Assembly (NCBI GenBank): GCA_019429465.1
Contig: JAHYIV010000003.1
Location: 1-64,000, forward strand
DNA from: Desulfoarculaceae bacterium
Lineage (GTDB): Bacteria; Desulfobacterota; Desulfobulbia; Desulfobulbales; Desulfocapsaceae
DNA length: 64,000 nt
Direction of reading: 5' to 3'
A program made the translations under genes and the position numbers. Positions within the stretch are counted from its first letter, which is position 1. Every line of letters starts with the position of its first letter. Under the pieces are notes generated by a model. The model saw only the letters and a program-made list of their open reading frames with translations, was not told the DNA's origin and did not search any database. Shown here piece after piece: positions 45,383 to 55,513 of the stretch.

Positions 45383-47624
45383 AGGCCTTGACGCAATCCA
45401 TGGCATAGACCACCTTGCCGTTTTTCACTTCTTTCACCAGGCCGTGGATATCGGTCTCAAACCCGGGGAATTTTTCATTGAAACTGCGGGCGAATTTCAG
45501 ATACTCGAGAATATTCCTGTTGACCCGCTCTCCTGGAATCAGCAGGGGAATCCCGGGAGGATACGGGGTGAGGAGGATACTGGTGATCCGCCCTTCGAGA
45601 TCATCGATCTCAACCCGCTCAATATCATTATGGACCATCATCGCATAGGCGTCCGCCGGCTTCATCGCCGGTTCCATGTGCGAGACATACATCTCGGTGG
45701 TCAAGCGCGCCACATCATTCTTTTTATACATGTCATGAATCGAATCACACAGATCTCTTAAGCCGATGCGCTCATAGCAGGGGAATTTTCTGAGAAAGGT
45801 TGGCAGCGCCCGCCACAGGGGCGCATTGCGGTCATAGTCATCCTTGAATTGCTGCAACGCTGCCACCAGGGTATTCCAGCGCCCTTTGGTGATACCGATG
45901 GTGAACATGATGAAGAACGAATAGAGGCCGGTCTTTTCAACGATAACACCATGTTCCGACAGGTACCTGGTCACGATCGCCGCCGGGATGCCGGTGGCGG
46001 CGAAATCACCGTTGACGGCCAGCCCCGGCGTAATGATGGTGGCCTTGATCGGGTCCAGCATGTTGAAACCATCCGCCAGATCGCCAAAACCATGCCAGGA
46101 TTCACCCGCGCGCAGGATCCAGTCTTCACGCTCTCCCATGCCCTCTTCCGCCAGCTCTTCCGGGCCCCAGACCTTGAACCACCAGGAATCCCCGAACTCC
46201 GCATCCACCTTGCGCATGGCCCGGCGGAAATCCATGGCCTCAAGGATGGATTCCTCAACCAGCGAGGTTCCACCCGGCGGCTCCATCATGGCCGCGGCCA
46301 CATCGCAGCTGGCAATAATGGCATACTGCGGGCTGGTGGAGACATGCATCAGATAGGCCTCGTTAAAGCGGTCCCGATCCAGGTGACAGTTCGGCGATTC
46401 CTGCACCAGGATCTGACTGGCCTGACTCAAACCCGCCAGCAGCTTATGGGTCGATTGACAGGCGTAGACCATCGGCCCTTCGGAGCGACGGGTATCACGG
46501 CCGATGGCGTGCATGCCTTTATAAAATTCATGAAAGGTGGCGTGCGGCAGCCAGGCCTCATCAAAATGGAGATTGCCCACGCTGTCGCCCAGGATCTGCT
46601 TGATGGTATCGACATTATAGAGAATCCCGTCATAGGTGGACTGGGTGATGGTCAGCATCCGCGGCTTGGGGCACAGATCCTTGGCAAAAGGGTGGGCGGC
46701 AATCTTGGCTCCAATGGTTTCCGGCAGGAATTCGGATTTCGGGATCGGCCCGATAATCCCGTAATGATTACGCGTCGGCATCAAAAAGACCGGCACCGCA
46801 CCCGTCATGATGATGGCGTGCAGGACCGACTTATGACAGTTGCGGTCGACCACCACGACATCGTTGTCAGCAACATTGGCGTGCCAGACGATCTTGTTGG
46901 AGGTGGAGGTGCCGTTGGTGACGAAAAAGAGATGATCGGCGCCGAAGATGCGGGCCGCGTTCTGCTCCGAGGCCGCCACCGCCCCGGTGTGGTCAAGCAG
47001 TTGTCCCAGCTCATCGACGGCATTGCAGACATCGGCGCGCAGCATGTTTTCGCCGAAGAACTGATGGAACATCTGCCCCACCGGGCTTTTCAGGAAAGCG
47101 ACCCCGCCGGAATGGCCGGGACAATGCCAGGAATAGGAGCCATCGGCCGCGTATCCGGTCAGGGCGCGGAAAAAGGGCGGCGCCAGGGAATCGAGATAAA
47201 TACGGGCCTCACGGATAATGTGGCGGGCCACAAACTCCGGGGTATCTTCAAACATATGGATAAAACCGTGCAGCTCCTTGAGCACATCATTGGGGATGTG
47301 GCGCGAGGTCCGGGTCTCACCATAGAGGAATATGGGGATATCCTCGTTGCGCCGCCGGATCTCCCCCACAAACAGACGCAGCTTGTCGATGGCCTCATCC
47401 TTCTGGTTTTCATCGGTAAACTCATCGTCATCAATGGAGAGGATAAAGCAGGAAGCCCGGTTCTGCTGCTGGGCAATCATGGCGGTATCGCCAAAACTGG
47501 TGATACCGATGGTCTCCATGCCCTCACTCTCAATGGCCTCGGCCATGGCCCGAACCCCGAATCCTGATGCGTTTTCAGAGCGAAAATCTTCGTCAATAAT
47601 GACGACCGGAAAGCGAAATTTCAT
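45381..47624 (-). CDS. PLP-dependent Arg/Lys/Orn decarboxylase
   Basis: A 747-aa fold-type I basic amino-acid decarboxylase of the AdiA/CadA/SpeF group. An N-terminal receiver-like wing domain (VVIIDEDFRSENA) is followed by the PLP domain with SWHCPGHSGGVAFLKSPVG, FFVTNGTSTSNKIV, HFDEAWLPHATFH and the PLP lysine in QSTHKLLAGLSQ (K394), then the C-terminal domain (PYPPGIPLLIPGE). It consumes a proton while making a polyamine or cadaverine. The overall pattern resembles arginine decarboxylase, but the substrate cannot be fixed by eye. It is monocistronic; GAGGTTGG precedes its ATG. Confidence 0.92.
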   Translation of the reverse strand: MKFRFPVVIIDEDFRSENASGFGVRAMAEAIESEGMETIGITSFGDTAMIAQQQNRASCFILSIDDDEFTDENQKDEAIDKLRLFVGEIRRRNEDIPIFLYGETRTSRHIPNDVLKELHGFIHMFEDTPEFVARHIIREARIYLDSLAPPFFRALTGYAADGSYSWHCPGHSGGVAFLKSPVGQMFHQFFGENMLRADVCNAVDELGQLLDHTGAVAASEQNAARIFGADHLFFVTNGTSTSNKIVWHANVADNDVVVVDRNCHKSVLHAIIMTGAVPVFLMPTRNHYGIIGPIPKSEFLPETIGAKIAAHPFAKDLCPKPRMLTITQSTYDGILYNVDTIKQILGDSVGNLHFDEAWLPHATFHEFYKGMHAIGRDTRRSEGPMVYACQSTHKLLAGLSQASQILVQESPNCHLDRDRFNEAYLMHVSTSPQYAIIASCDVAAAMMEPPGGTSLVEESILEAMDFRRAMRKVDAEFGDSWWFKVWGPEELAEEGMGEREDWILRAGESWHGFGDLADGFNMLDPIKATIITPGLAVNGDFAATGIPAAIVTRYLSEHGVIVEKTGLYSFFIMFTIGITKGRWNTLVAALQQFKDDYDRNAPLWRALPTFLRKFPCYERIGLRDLCDSIHDMYKKNDVARLTTEMYVSHMEPAMKPADAYAMMVHNDIERVEIDDLEGRITSILLTPYPPGIPLLIPGERVNRNILEYLKFARSFNEKFPGFETDIHGLVKEVKNGKVVYAMDCVKA

Positions 47625-47739
47625 CTATCCAACCTCAAGGGTAAATCGTAAAAAAAAATCATACCTGCTCAACACTGGCACAGCCAATTCTGCTTCAGGG
47701 ATTTGAAAATTGCAAAATTACCAGAGAGTCACAACAAGA

Positions 47740-47808
47740 GTAGGTCGGACTTCAGTCCGACAACGGTGGTGGCGACAAAGCCGGCTGTCGGGTTGACACC
47801 CGACCTAC
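47740..47808. repeat. GTAGGTCGG...CCGACCTAC palindromic repeat
   Basis: Two nested hairpins (GTCGGACTTCAGTCCGAC and GTCGGGTTGACACCCGAC) between inverted ends. A relative is inside the element at 1128-1203, and a fragment (TCGTCGGGTTAAAACCCGAT) occurs at about 62276. Confidence 0.75.
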
Positions 47809-47844
47809 ATATTCAAAAACGGTAATCTGGTAATTTCTATGTCC

Positions 47845-47907
47845 CTAAGTGCCTTTCGCAGATAATTTTCTTGCAAAAAAACAAGAAAATTATCTGTAAG
47901 GCATTAA
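47845..47907. repeat. Palindromic 'AAGTGCCT' repeat
   Basis: AAGTGCCTTTCGCAGATAAT and the complementary ATTATCTGTAAGGCATTAA flank a GCAAAAAAAC loop. It is the most symmetrical copy of the family found at 3822, 21955 and 57756. Confidence 0.8.
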
Positions 47908-48262
47908 GGCCAGTTTCCTGACGGAAAATGACGATTTTCTATACCATGAGAGCGATGATGGTACAAGTTGCAATTGATTCCCCGTCATAATGGCTCACGC
48001 CCGCCCGTGACCAGAATCCGAATGTTATCTGATCCGGTCACGGAATCCGGACGCCGCCGCTTCTGTTATGAGCCATTACGAGGCCTTACCCCCTCAGCGA
48101 GTGGCAGCTCGACAGAGACTTTTATTGCACATTTCCGGTGAAATTACTATAAACTTGATTTTTTACATGTAGAGTGATCCGGTGCAATTTATTCCGTCCG
48201 TTTTTTATCCAAGGCCCTTGCGTTTATTTTGCTGAAACAGACAAGAGGCATACTGGTGTTTT
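47908..48262 (+). other. Gene-free trkA upstream region
   Basis: No coding frame of note. A partial inverted repeat (ATCCGAATGTTATCTGATCC region) and AT-rich stretches around 48150-48180 may hold the trkA promoter, but I could not pick out a convincing -35/-10 pair. Confidence 0.3.
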
Positions 48263-48289
48263 CCCCCGGCAAGGGGGCCTGTTTTTTTT
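48263..48289 (+). terminator. Terminator-like hairpin just ahead of trkA
   Basis: CCCCC-GGCAA-GGGGG followed after three bases by GTTTTTTTT looks like an intrinsic terminator. It ends only 14 bp before the trkA ATG, so it may be an attenuator in the trkA leader rather than the end of another gene; no same-strand gene lies upstream. Confidence 0.6.
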
Positions 48290-48303
48290 CAAAAGAGGTA
48301 TCC

Positions 48304-49656
48304 ATGCGTATCATAATCGTCGGCGCGGGGATGGTCGGCTACCACCTGAGCGAAAAGCTGTCGGAGGAGGGACAGGAAGTTGTCCTCATCGACCAGGATG
48401 AGTCCAAACTCCGCCGACTGGAACGGATTCTCAACATCCAGACCATCCGCGGCAGCGGCGCCTCAGCCCGCGTCCTTGAAGAGGCAGGCATCGCCAAGAC
48501 AGACCTCTTCATTGCCGTGACCGACAGCGACGAGGTCAACCTCATCGCCTGCATCATTTCCAAAAATTATAATGTCACCACCCGGATAGCCCGGGTGCGT
48601 AACGACGACTTTTACACCCAGGGCACCTCTCAGGCCGAAAAGGCGCTCGGCATCGACCTGCTGATCAGCCCCGACCTGGCAATGGCCGACGAGATCATGC
48701 AGCTCATCAATGTCTCCGCCGCCTTTGAGGTGGCGGAATTTGCCCACGGCCAGGTCGAGCTGCTCGGCTATGTCGCCATGGAAGATCACCCCTGTGTCGG
48801 CTCCACCCTGCTCTACCTCCGCGATATGCAGGGGATCTACGACTTTGTCATCGTCGCCATTACCCGGGGAGATCAGACCATCATCCCCCACGGCCAGGAC
48901 ACGATCGAGGCCGGAGACAAGGTTTATCTGGTCACCCGTAAAACAGATGTGCCGGTAGTAGAGCGATTGCTCTTCAATGCTGAAAGCCAGGCGCCGGAGA
49001 ATGTTTTCATCGTCGGCGGCGGCACCATCGGCTACCTGGTCGCCCGCCGGCTAGAGCAGAAAAAGATAAATGTCCGGATTGTAGAGCAGGATGCAGGCCG
49101 TTGTGAATTCCTCTCCGAACAGCTTGAACATGCCATGGTCCTCAACTCCGACGGACTGGAGGCGCAGGATCTGCTCGACGAGGGCATCGACCAGGCGGAT
49201 CTGGTCATCGCCGTCACCAACAGCGACACCACCAATATCCTCTCCAGTCTGCTGGCCAAGCACCATGGCACCAAAAAGTGCATCACCCACATCAACAGCC
49301 CCGGCTTCATCCCCATGCTCGGCAAACTGGGGATCGATGTAGCCTTGAGCCCCAGGCAGGTTGCGGCCAATATGATCCTCCGCTTTGTCCGCGGCGGCGG
49401 CAAGATCGTCAACGTCGCCACCCTGGTCGGCAGCGATGCCGAGGTCATTGAGATCAAGGTTCCCCTGCAGGAACATTTTATCGACCTCCCCCTCAAAGAC
49501 CTTGATTTCCCCAAAGGCTCCATTGTCGGCGCCATTATCCGCAAGGACCAGGTGATCATCCCTTCCGGCAACACCAAGCTCCAGCCGGGCGACAACCTGG
49601 TGGTCTTCTTTACCCATAAAGCGCTTTCCTCTCTCGAAAGCCTCTTTCACGAGTAG
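48304..49656 (+). CDS. trkA: Trk potassium uptake regulator TrkA
   Basis: A 450-aa cytoplasmic NAD-binding regulator of the Trk K+ channel. It has two tandem RCK units: IIIVGAGMVGYHLSEKL with SGASARVLEEAGI, and FIVGGGTIGYLVARRL with SDGLEAQDLLDEGI, each followed by a TrkA-C domain. The start at MRIIIVG is set by an AAAAGAGG site and by homology; the open frame upstream passes through a terminator-like hairpin. Fifteen bases separate it from trkH, so they form an operon. Confidence 0.96.
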   Translation: MRIIIVGAGMVGYHLSEKLSEEGQEVVLIDQDESKLRRLERILNIQTIRGSGASARVLEEAGIAKTDLFIAVTDSDEVNLIACIISKNYNVTTRIARVRNDDFYTQGTSQAEKALGIDLLISPDLAMADEIMQLINVSAAFEVAEFAHGQVELLGYVAMEDHPCVGSTLLYLRDMQGIYDFVIVAITRGDQTIIPHGQDTIEAGDKVYLVTRKTDVPVVERLLFNAESQAPENVFIVGGGTIGYLVARRLEQKKINVRIVEQDAGRCEFLSEQLEHAMVLNSDGLEAQDLLDEGIDQADLVIAVTNSDTTNILSSLLAKHHGTKKCITHINSPGFIPMLGKLGIDVALSPRQVAANMILRFVRGGGKIVNVATLVGSDAEVIEIKVPLQEHFIDLPLKDLDFPKGSIVGAIIRKDQVIIPSGNTKLQPGDNLVVFFTHKALSSLESLFHE

Positions 49657-49671
49657 GAGCAGAGAAAAACG

Positions 49672-51174
49672 ATGCGCACCGGCGGCGTTCTCAATATCTT
49701 CGGCAAACTACTGATCCTGATTTCACTGTGCCTGCTGACCCCGATTCCCTTCAGCCTCTATTTCCAGGATGGCATGACGCCGACCTTTTTCCTCTCCGCC
49801 GGTATCGGCGCGCTCCTTGGCCTTCTGTTTGTGGCGCTCTTTGCCCCGGAAAAGGATCTCGGCTACCGGGACGGCTTTGCCGTGGTGGTCTTCAGCTGGC
49901 TGGGATTGGCCTTTCTCGGCGCACTGCCCTACTATCTCGGCGGCCAGATGCCCCTGTTCGTCGATTGTTTTTTCGAGTCGATGTCAGGCTTTACCACCAC
50001 CGGCTCCACTGTCCTCTCCCAAGTGGAGATTCTGCCGAAGAGCCTCCTCTTCTGGCGCTCCATGACCCACTGGGTGGGCGGCATGGGCATCATCGTCCTC
50101 TCGCTGGCCATTCTCCCGCTCCTGGGCGTGGGCGGCATGCAGCTCTTTCAGGCCGAGATGCCGGGACCGACCAAAGACCGGCTCGCCCCCCGCATCCAGG
50201 ACACCGCCCGCATCCTCTGGGGTGTTTACTTTTTCTTGACTGCCATTCTCACCGTACTTCTCCTTGTGGGAGGCATGAGCTTCTTCGATGCCATCTGTCA
50301 CTCCTTCGCCACCCTGGCCACCGGTGGATTTTCCACCCACTCCGCAAGCGTCGCGTACTTTGATTCCGTTTATATCGAGACCGTGATCATCATCTTCATG
50401 TTTCTGGCCGGGATCAACTTCACCCTGCATCACTCCGGGCTTAAAGGCAATCCTGCCGCCTACTGGCGCAATGAAGAGTTCCGCTTCTATCTCAGCCTCT
50501 GCACCGGCGCCATCCTGTTCATCGTGGCGGTAAACTCCTACCACCAGGTCTATGCCACCTTTGGCCAGACCCTGCGCACAGCCGCCTTCCAGGTTGTCGC
50601 CATCATTACCACCACCGGCTTTGGCACCGCCGACTTCGAGCAATGGCCGCCGGCCCTGAAGATCCTGCTGGTCTCCCTGATGTTTGTCGGCGGCTGTGCC
50701 GGCTCCACCAGCGGCGGCATCAAGATGGTCCGCATCCTGCTTTTCTTCAAGTTTGCCCGCCTGCAGCTCAAGACCCTGGTCCATCCCCGCTCGGTCGGCA
50801 CCCTCAAGTTCGGCAAGGTCAAGGTGCCGCCGGAGGTCATGGTCGCGATCCTGGGCTTTCTCGCCCTCCATATCGGCTTTTTTCTGCTGGCCAGCCTGGC
50901 GATAACCGCACTCGGCGTCGACATCATCACCGGCACCACGGCGGTCATCACCACCTTAAACAACGTCGGCCCGGGCCTGAACATGGTCGGACCAGCCCAG
51001 AATTTCGGCGCTCTGCCGCCCCTTGCCAAGGCAATCTTAAGCTTCTGCATGCTTGCCGGCCGCCTTGAACTCTACACGGTGGCGGTGCTTCTCACCCCGG
51101 ATTTCTGGCAGATGGCAAGAAAGCCGGTATGGCGCTGGCAGACGGCCAGAACCTCCGCCCCCTACCGCTTCTGA
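49672..51174 (+). CDS. trkH: Trk potassium transporter TrkH
   Basis: A 500-aa polytopic K+ channel subunit. Four pore loops are visible: FESMSGFTTTGSTVL, ICHSFATLATGGFSTH, AIITTTGFGTADFE and TTLNNVGPGLNMVG, each with the selectivity-filter glycine, separated by membrane pairs. Partner of TrkA directly upstream. K+ uptake fits the osmotic theme with the periplasmic glucan synthase. Confidence 0.96.
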   Translation: MRTGGVLNIFGKLLILISLCLLTPIPFSLYFQDGMTPTFFLSAGIGALLGLLFVALFAPEKDLGYRDGFAVVVFSWLGLAFLGALPYYLGGQMPLFVDCFFESMSGFTTTGSTVLSQVEILPKSLLFWRSMTHWVGGMGIIVLSLAILPLLGVGGMQLFQAEMPGPTKDRLAPRIQDTARILWGVYFFLTAILTVLLLVGGMSFFDAICHSFATLATGGFSTHSASVAYFDSVYIETVIIIFMFLAGINFTLHHSGLKGNPAAYWRNEEFRFYLSLCTGAILFIVAVNSYHQVYATFGQTLRTAAFQVVAIITTTGFGTADFEQWPPALKILLVSLMFVGGCAGSTSGGIKMVRILLFFKFARLQLKTLVHPRSVGTLKFGKVKVPPEVMVAILGFLALHIGFFLLASLAITALGVDIITGTTAVITTLNNVGPGLNMVGPAQNFGALPPLAKAILSFCMLAGRLELYTVAVLLTPDFWQMARKPVWRWQTARTSAPYRF

Positions 51175-51347
51175 TGGGCGTTTGAATCCCTCCGGAGATA
51201 ATCATTGTTAATAGAGGCTGACCTGAACGCTCCCGCCTTAATCTGTACACAAGGTGAATAGTTCTTCTTTGTCACATTGTTTCACCGTCGTATCCGGCGA
51301 CTCTTTAACCCCCCTTAATCCCCCCTGAATCAGCTGTTCTTTACCCA

Positions 51348-53707
51348 TATTTTCGCTGGACACCGGAGTTATGGGACGTTAGAGGTGGATGTTCGAGGAT
51401 GGCACTCATGACCTTCCACATTTCGGTGATGTCGTCTCATCGTTGCAGTCCAAGCCAAAGCGTTTGGGTTCCTGGTTCTCCGTCACTCTTTCTGCCCAGA
51501 AAGCCACCGAGAACGGCAACAATACGGATGGCTTCCCGCAAGGTTGGAGGCTTTGAAGCAGGAGTTGGATTTTTGGTGACAAAGGTTACCAGGGCTTTCC
51601 ACACCGCCTCCTCAAAATAGACGGAACAGGGGACATCGGGGGTTTCACGGCCAAGCTTGGTGAGATGATGAATACGCCAAGCCACGACCAAGTCAATGGC
51701 CAGACATGCTTCAAGGCGGTTCGCGCTGCCCAGCTGCCTGTTTTCTATCAGGCAGCCGCTTTTCAAGGTGCGGAAGAATATCTCAATGGTCCATCGTTTG
51801 GCGTACCACGCAAGGCGCTCACAGGCGTCTGCGAAATTCTCGGTGGGGGCCGTAGTCAGCAAGACCCACTTGAGCGGTTCAACACCCTCGGGAGCATCTT
51901 CTTCTGAGGCGATAATCGCCCGGATGGACAGTGGTTTTGCATCCGCATTCCGTTTGGGGACGGCCAGCATGACCTTGCTGTGGCGAACCGAAAGCCTTGC
52001 CGTGCGAGCTGGGCGATTCCCTCTTCTGGGAATGACAAGCTCCTGGATACCGGCCTCAGGGCATTGCCTCAGATGTTCGAGCAGATGCCCTTGTTCCGCC
52101 GCCAGCTCGCGATCATGTCGAGCGCGTACCAGCAGCAAAGGGGCGTTCGGTGTTCTGTCGGCCAGGGAAAAAAGCTCATAGATGTCCGCTTCCCGGTCGC
52201 CAACACTGACAACCGTTGTTTCCGGGCATGATTTCGCGATGCTTGCGGCCGCGCTGAAGCTTTTCAGCCATTTATTGCTCTCCTTCTCTGTAATGGGAAG
52301 GGAATGTCGTTTTGCCTTTTTACCATACTCTTCAGGCTTTCTTGCCCAGCATTGGGCATCGATCAGGCCTAAAGGGGTGCCTGCCGGATTGACTGCCAGT
52401 GTGGCGTGCAGCATAAGGCCGACAATACCTTCGGGACTGCTGCCGATTGGCCCGAGATTCTCGGTTGCCGGATGGGTGCTGTAATTCAGGCTGCTGCTGT
52501 CCTGAAAGGCCAGAACGATTTTCTCTTCGGCAATTCGCCTGGTCGTTGATTCGATATGAGGTGTGAGTATATTTTGCAAGGTGGCCTTTTTATGATCAAA
52601 AAAACGATACGCGGCTTTAGTTTTTGCCCTGCTGCCGCAGGTTTGCGGAATACTTGCCTGCGGCTGGGTGTAACGATCCCGTCCCAGGGTGACAAGCCGC
52701 TCTACCAGTCTGGCGTCACCAAGGGGCGCACGGCCCCATTCCTGCTCTGCCCAGTCACCGGTGGGGGCAACGCTTGTTGTGGTGGAACCCCCAAGCTGTT
52801 CACGCCACTTTCGATGGAGAGGGTAAAGATAGATCTCCTTGGGTGTTCCAACCCGATCATGGTTCCGATCCTGGCGACCCCGGCCGGTCGTGGAACCGGC
52901 ACGAATCCAGTTTGCCGCACGATAGCTCGTGCCGGGGAAACGACTGGTGTCCACAAAGGTTTCCACAAGAAGCGGCTTCGCGCCAAATTTGTTCCGCCAG
53001 TCCTGCCGAAGCAAACGGACGGCCTTGCCAAGAATATGGGAGGCAAGGTGGGGGACGTGGACTCCCGGGTGGATAAAAAAACGACTGTTGCCGATAACCT
53101 GATGCAGATTGTTCCGGCGAGACTGGTCATCCCACCCGACAAAACTGTCCCTGGCAGCTATCCGGAAAGCAGCGCTGGCAAAGGAAAGGGCGCCGATATA
53201 GCCATGCACGGAACTCTGCACGAGATATCGTAATCCGGAATAAAAGGTGCTGCCACCCAGATAATGACCAGCCATAAGCGATTTCCAGATGGCGGCTTGT
53301 TCACTACGCGGGTTGTCGATCAGTACCAGATTGACACTGCCAAGCTCCTTCAGCGTACAGGCAACTGCAGGGCGAACATAAGGCTCACAAGAAACGGTTG
53401 GTGCCATAAATCCAGGAACTGGCGATGCTTCAGGCAAGCAAACAAGGCCGAGACTGTGTAATGTAGAAATTGCCTTGCAACAAGCGATCTCCTTTAAGCG
53501 ACCGGTAGCACTGCGCCAGTCAAAGGACTCGCACAACTGTTTTGACAACGAACGACGGCTGATCGCAGGATTCACATCAACGGTACGTTGGATGTCTCCA
53601 ATGGTCTCTTTCGCAAATGTCAGGCCGCATAGTTTCATGCAGCAATTTATATACAAAAACTCTCCCGGTGTTCAGCATTATTTGTGGGACATGGACAGCT
53701 GAAAATA
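51348..53707. mobile_element. IS4-family insertion sequence
   Basis: About 2.36 kb around a single minus-strand transposase gene. Proposed ends are TATTTTCGCTGGACA at the left and, on the opposite strand, TATTTTCAGCTGTCCA at the right; they agree in most positions but need a one-base gap, so the borders are tentative and I see no clean target duplication. Both flanks are C/T-rich and G/A-rich repeat DNA resembling 424-500, as if the element landed in a copy of that repeat. Confidence 0.5.
51437..53656 (-). CDS. IS4 (Tn5-like) transposase with DUF4338/DruA-like N-terminus
   Basis: A 739-aa protein made of two parts. Residues ~1-290 match DUF4338 (ISRRSLSKQLCESFDW, NPRSEQAAIWKSLMAGHYLG, YLVQSSVHGYIGALSFASAA, NSRFFIHPGVHVPHLASHIL), the domain also found in DruA of the Druantia defence system. 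The rest is an IS4/Tn5-type transposase: AFQDSSSLNYS and VSVGDREADIYELF supply the two Asp residues, and YAKRWTIEIFFRTLKSG is the Y(2)R(3)E(6)K motif with the catalytic Glu. DUF4338-IS4 fusions are known in databases, so this is more likely a transposase than a defence gene. The frame is intact, so the element could be active. Confidence 0.85.
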   Translation of the reverse strand: MYINCCMKLCGLTFAKETIGDIQRTVDVNPAISRRSLSKQLCESFDWRSATGRLKEIACCKAISTLHSLGLVCLPEASPVPGFMAPTVSCEPYVRPAVACTLKELGSVNLVLIDNPRSEQAAIWKSLMAGHYLGGSTFYSGLRYLVQSSVHGYIGALSFASAAFRIAARDSFVGWDDQSRRNNLHQVIGNSRFFIHPGVHVPHLASHILGKAVRLLRQDWRNKFGAKPLLVETFVDTSRFPGTSYRAANWIRAGSTTGRGRQDRNHDRVGTPKEIYLYPLHRKWREQLGGSTTTSVAPTGDWAEQEWGRAPLGDARLVERLVTLGRDRYTQPQASIPQTCGSRAKTKAAYRFFDHKKATLQNILTPHIESTTRRIAEEKIVLAFQDSSSLNYSTHPATENLGPIGSSPEGIVGLMLHATLAVNPAGTPLGLIDAQCWARKPEEYGKKAKRHSLPITEKESNKWLKSFSAAASIAKSCPETTVVSVGDREADIYELFSLADRTPNAPLLLVRARHDRELAAEQGHLLEHLRQCPEAGIQELVIPRRGNRPARTARLSVRHSKVMLAVPKRNADAKPLSIRAIIASEEDAPEGVEPLKWVLLTTAPTENFADACERLAWYAKRWTIEIFFRTLKSGCLIENRQLGSANRLEACLAIDLVVAWRIHHLTKLGRETPDVPCSVYFEEAVWKALVTFVTKNPTPASKPPTLREAIRIVAVLGGFLGRKSDGEPGTQTLWLGLQR

Positions 53708-53770
53708 AGGAGGGGGATAAAGTTACATCTGGTTCCTCTTTCCGGGCGGGTTCACATTGTTGCCGATGGC
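53704..53770. repeat. Dispersed repeat, copy 2 of 2
   Basis: Nearly identical to 424-500 (AAGTTACATCTGGTTCCTC, then TTTCCGGGCGGGTTC and TTGTTGCCGATGG). It begins at the right border of the IS4-family element. Confidence 0.7.
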
Positions 53771-53946
53771 GCGGTCGTCGGCAAGACGGGCGAGCCATGG
53801 TCCATGGCAATACCCCATGATCACGAAGACAGCGGCGTCACCAGAGTTATCGCTTGCTCCCCGTGCTGTTCACGGCTATACCGCGAATCAAAATTTATAA
53901 AAATATGGCCTTTGATGCTAGTTTTCACAACAAAGGAAGGTTTTTC

Positions 53947-55483
53947 ATGGAGACATCGCCGAAGACACAGTTTTCAGGGCCCAGTACCATATCGGGACAA
54001 TCGTCTGCCAGTCCAAGCCACTGCCGCCGGATACAGTGCCTTAATCGATGCGTATGGACTGGCGGTGCCCTTGCCCCGGACACTTTACGCCACCGGCGAG
54101 CGCCATCGGATCGTGGAGCAGGACGGTTGGCGTATTCTGACCCCGCGCCACGCGCCCGAACCGAGTCTTGCCGGCCATCTCGGCTTTGCCTTGAAGTACG
54201 AGGGTGGATCTCGCCGTCCTCAAACGGCTGTTCCTGGCCACCGGCCCCGATCCGATCCGGGCCCTGGTCCGGGCCGCTCCGACCGGCATCTACAGCCGCC
54301 GCACCTGGTTTCTTTACGAATGGCTGACCGGCCTTACCCTGGATCTGGAGGACGCCACGGGCGGACGCTATGTTCCTGTTGTCGATCCCAAACAGCAATA
54401 CACGATGGCCGGCGAAAATTCCCGGCGGCATCGCGTGAAAAACAATCTTCCCGGCACCCCCGGATTTTGCCCGCTGGTGTTTCGCACGGAAGCTCTCGAC
54501 CAGTTTATGACACTGTCCCTGCGGCAACGCGCCCGCGCCTTCATAGCCGACGTGCCGCGTGATCTCCTGGCCAGAATGACCGCCTTCCTGTTGCTCAAGG
54601 ACTCCAAATCCAGTTATGCCATTGAAGGTGAACGCCCGCCTCAGGACCGTATTCAGCGTTGGGCAGGGCGATCGGTGAAGCCGGCCGCCGCCCCCTTGAC
54701 CTGGCGGAGATGCTCAGGCTGCAGCGGCTGGTTATCGGTGATGCCAGGTTTGTCAGTCTGGGAATCCGCCTGGAGGGCGCTTTTATCGGTGAACATGACC
54801 GGCAGACCCACCAGCCGCTGCCGGATCATATCTGCGCCCGGCCGGAAGATCTGAGCTTGCTGATTGACGGCATGATCGCCTTTGATCAGGGGGCGGCCAA
54901 ACAGCTCGACCCGGTCATTGCCGCCGCGATCTTGGCGTTTGGTTTCGTCTATATCCATCCCTTCGAGGACGGCAACGGCAGAATTCATCGTTACCTGATC
55001 CACCACGTTCTGGCCCAGCGCGGTTTTAATCCGCCGGGAGTGGTGTTTCCGGTATCCTCGGCAATCCTGGAACGACTGGATGATTACCGCCAGGTTTTGG
55101 AAGACTATGCGGGGCGCCTGCTGCCTCTGATCGAATGGGCGCCGACCCCACGCTCCAATGTGCAGGTCTTAAATGATACCGGCGACTTCTACCGCTTCTT
55201 CGATGCCACCCCGCAGGCGGAATTTCTTTACGCTTGTGTCCGGAAGACTATCGAGGAAGACCTGCCGCAGGAGACTGAATTCTTGCGCCGACATGATCAG
55301 TTCCGGGGAGCAGTCCAGGCCCTGATTGACATGCCGGACCGCACCGCTGAATTGCTCCTGCGCTTTCTGCGGCAAGGCTGCGGCCGGTTGTCCGGACGAG
55401 CCCGGCAACGGGAGTTCGCGGCCCTGACCGACAAGGAAGCCGACTATTTCGAAAAAATATACGCCGATATTTTCCAGGAATAA
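53947..55483 (+). pseudogene. Fic/DOC family AMPylase, three frameshifts
   Basis: A Fic protein of about 510 aa when the frames are joined. Frame 1 starts at METSPKTQFSGPSTISGQ after an AAGGAAGG site; near 54016 it shifts to ATAAGYSALIDAYGLAVPLP; near 54203 to VDLAVLKRLFLATGPDPIRA through KSSYAIEGE, the Fic inhibitory-region motif; near 54661 to GRAIGEAGRRPLDLAEML and on to the catalytic HPFEDGNGRIHRYL (54955-54996) and a normal C-terminus. Fic enzymes transfer AMP to target hydroxyls. Three shifts in 0.7 kb make this a pseudogene or a poorly sequenced stretch. It lies directly beside the IS4-family element. Confidence 0.8.
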
Positions 55484-55513
55484 AAAGTGGCACCAAAGAC
55501 AATCCCCACCCCC

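Noticed and set aside
51437-53656. A Druantia defence system
   Set aside because: Only the DruA-like domain is present, fused to a transposase; no DruB-E genes or helicase lie nearby.
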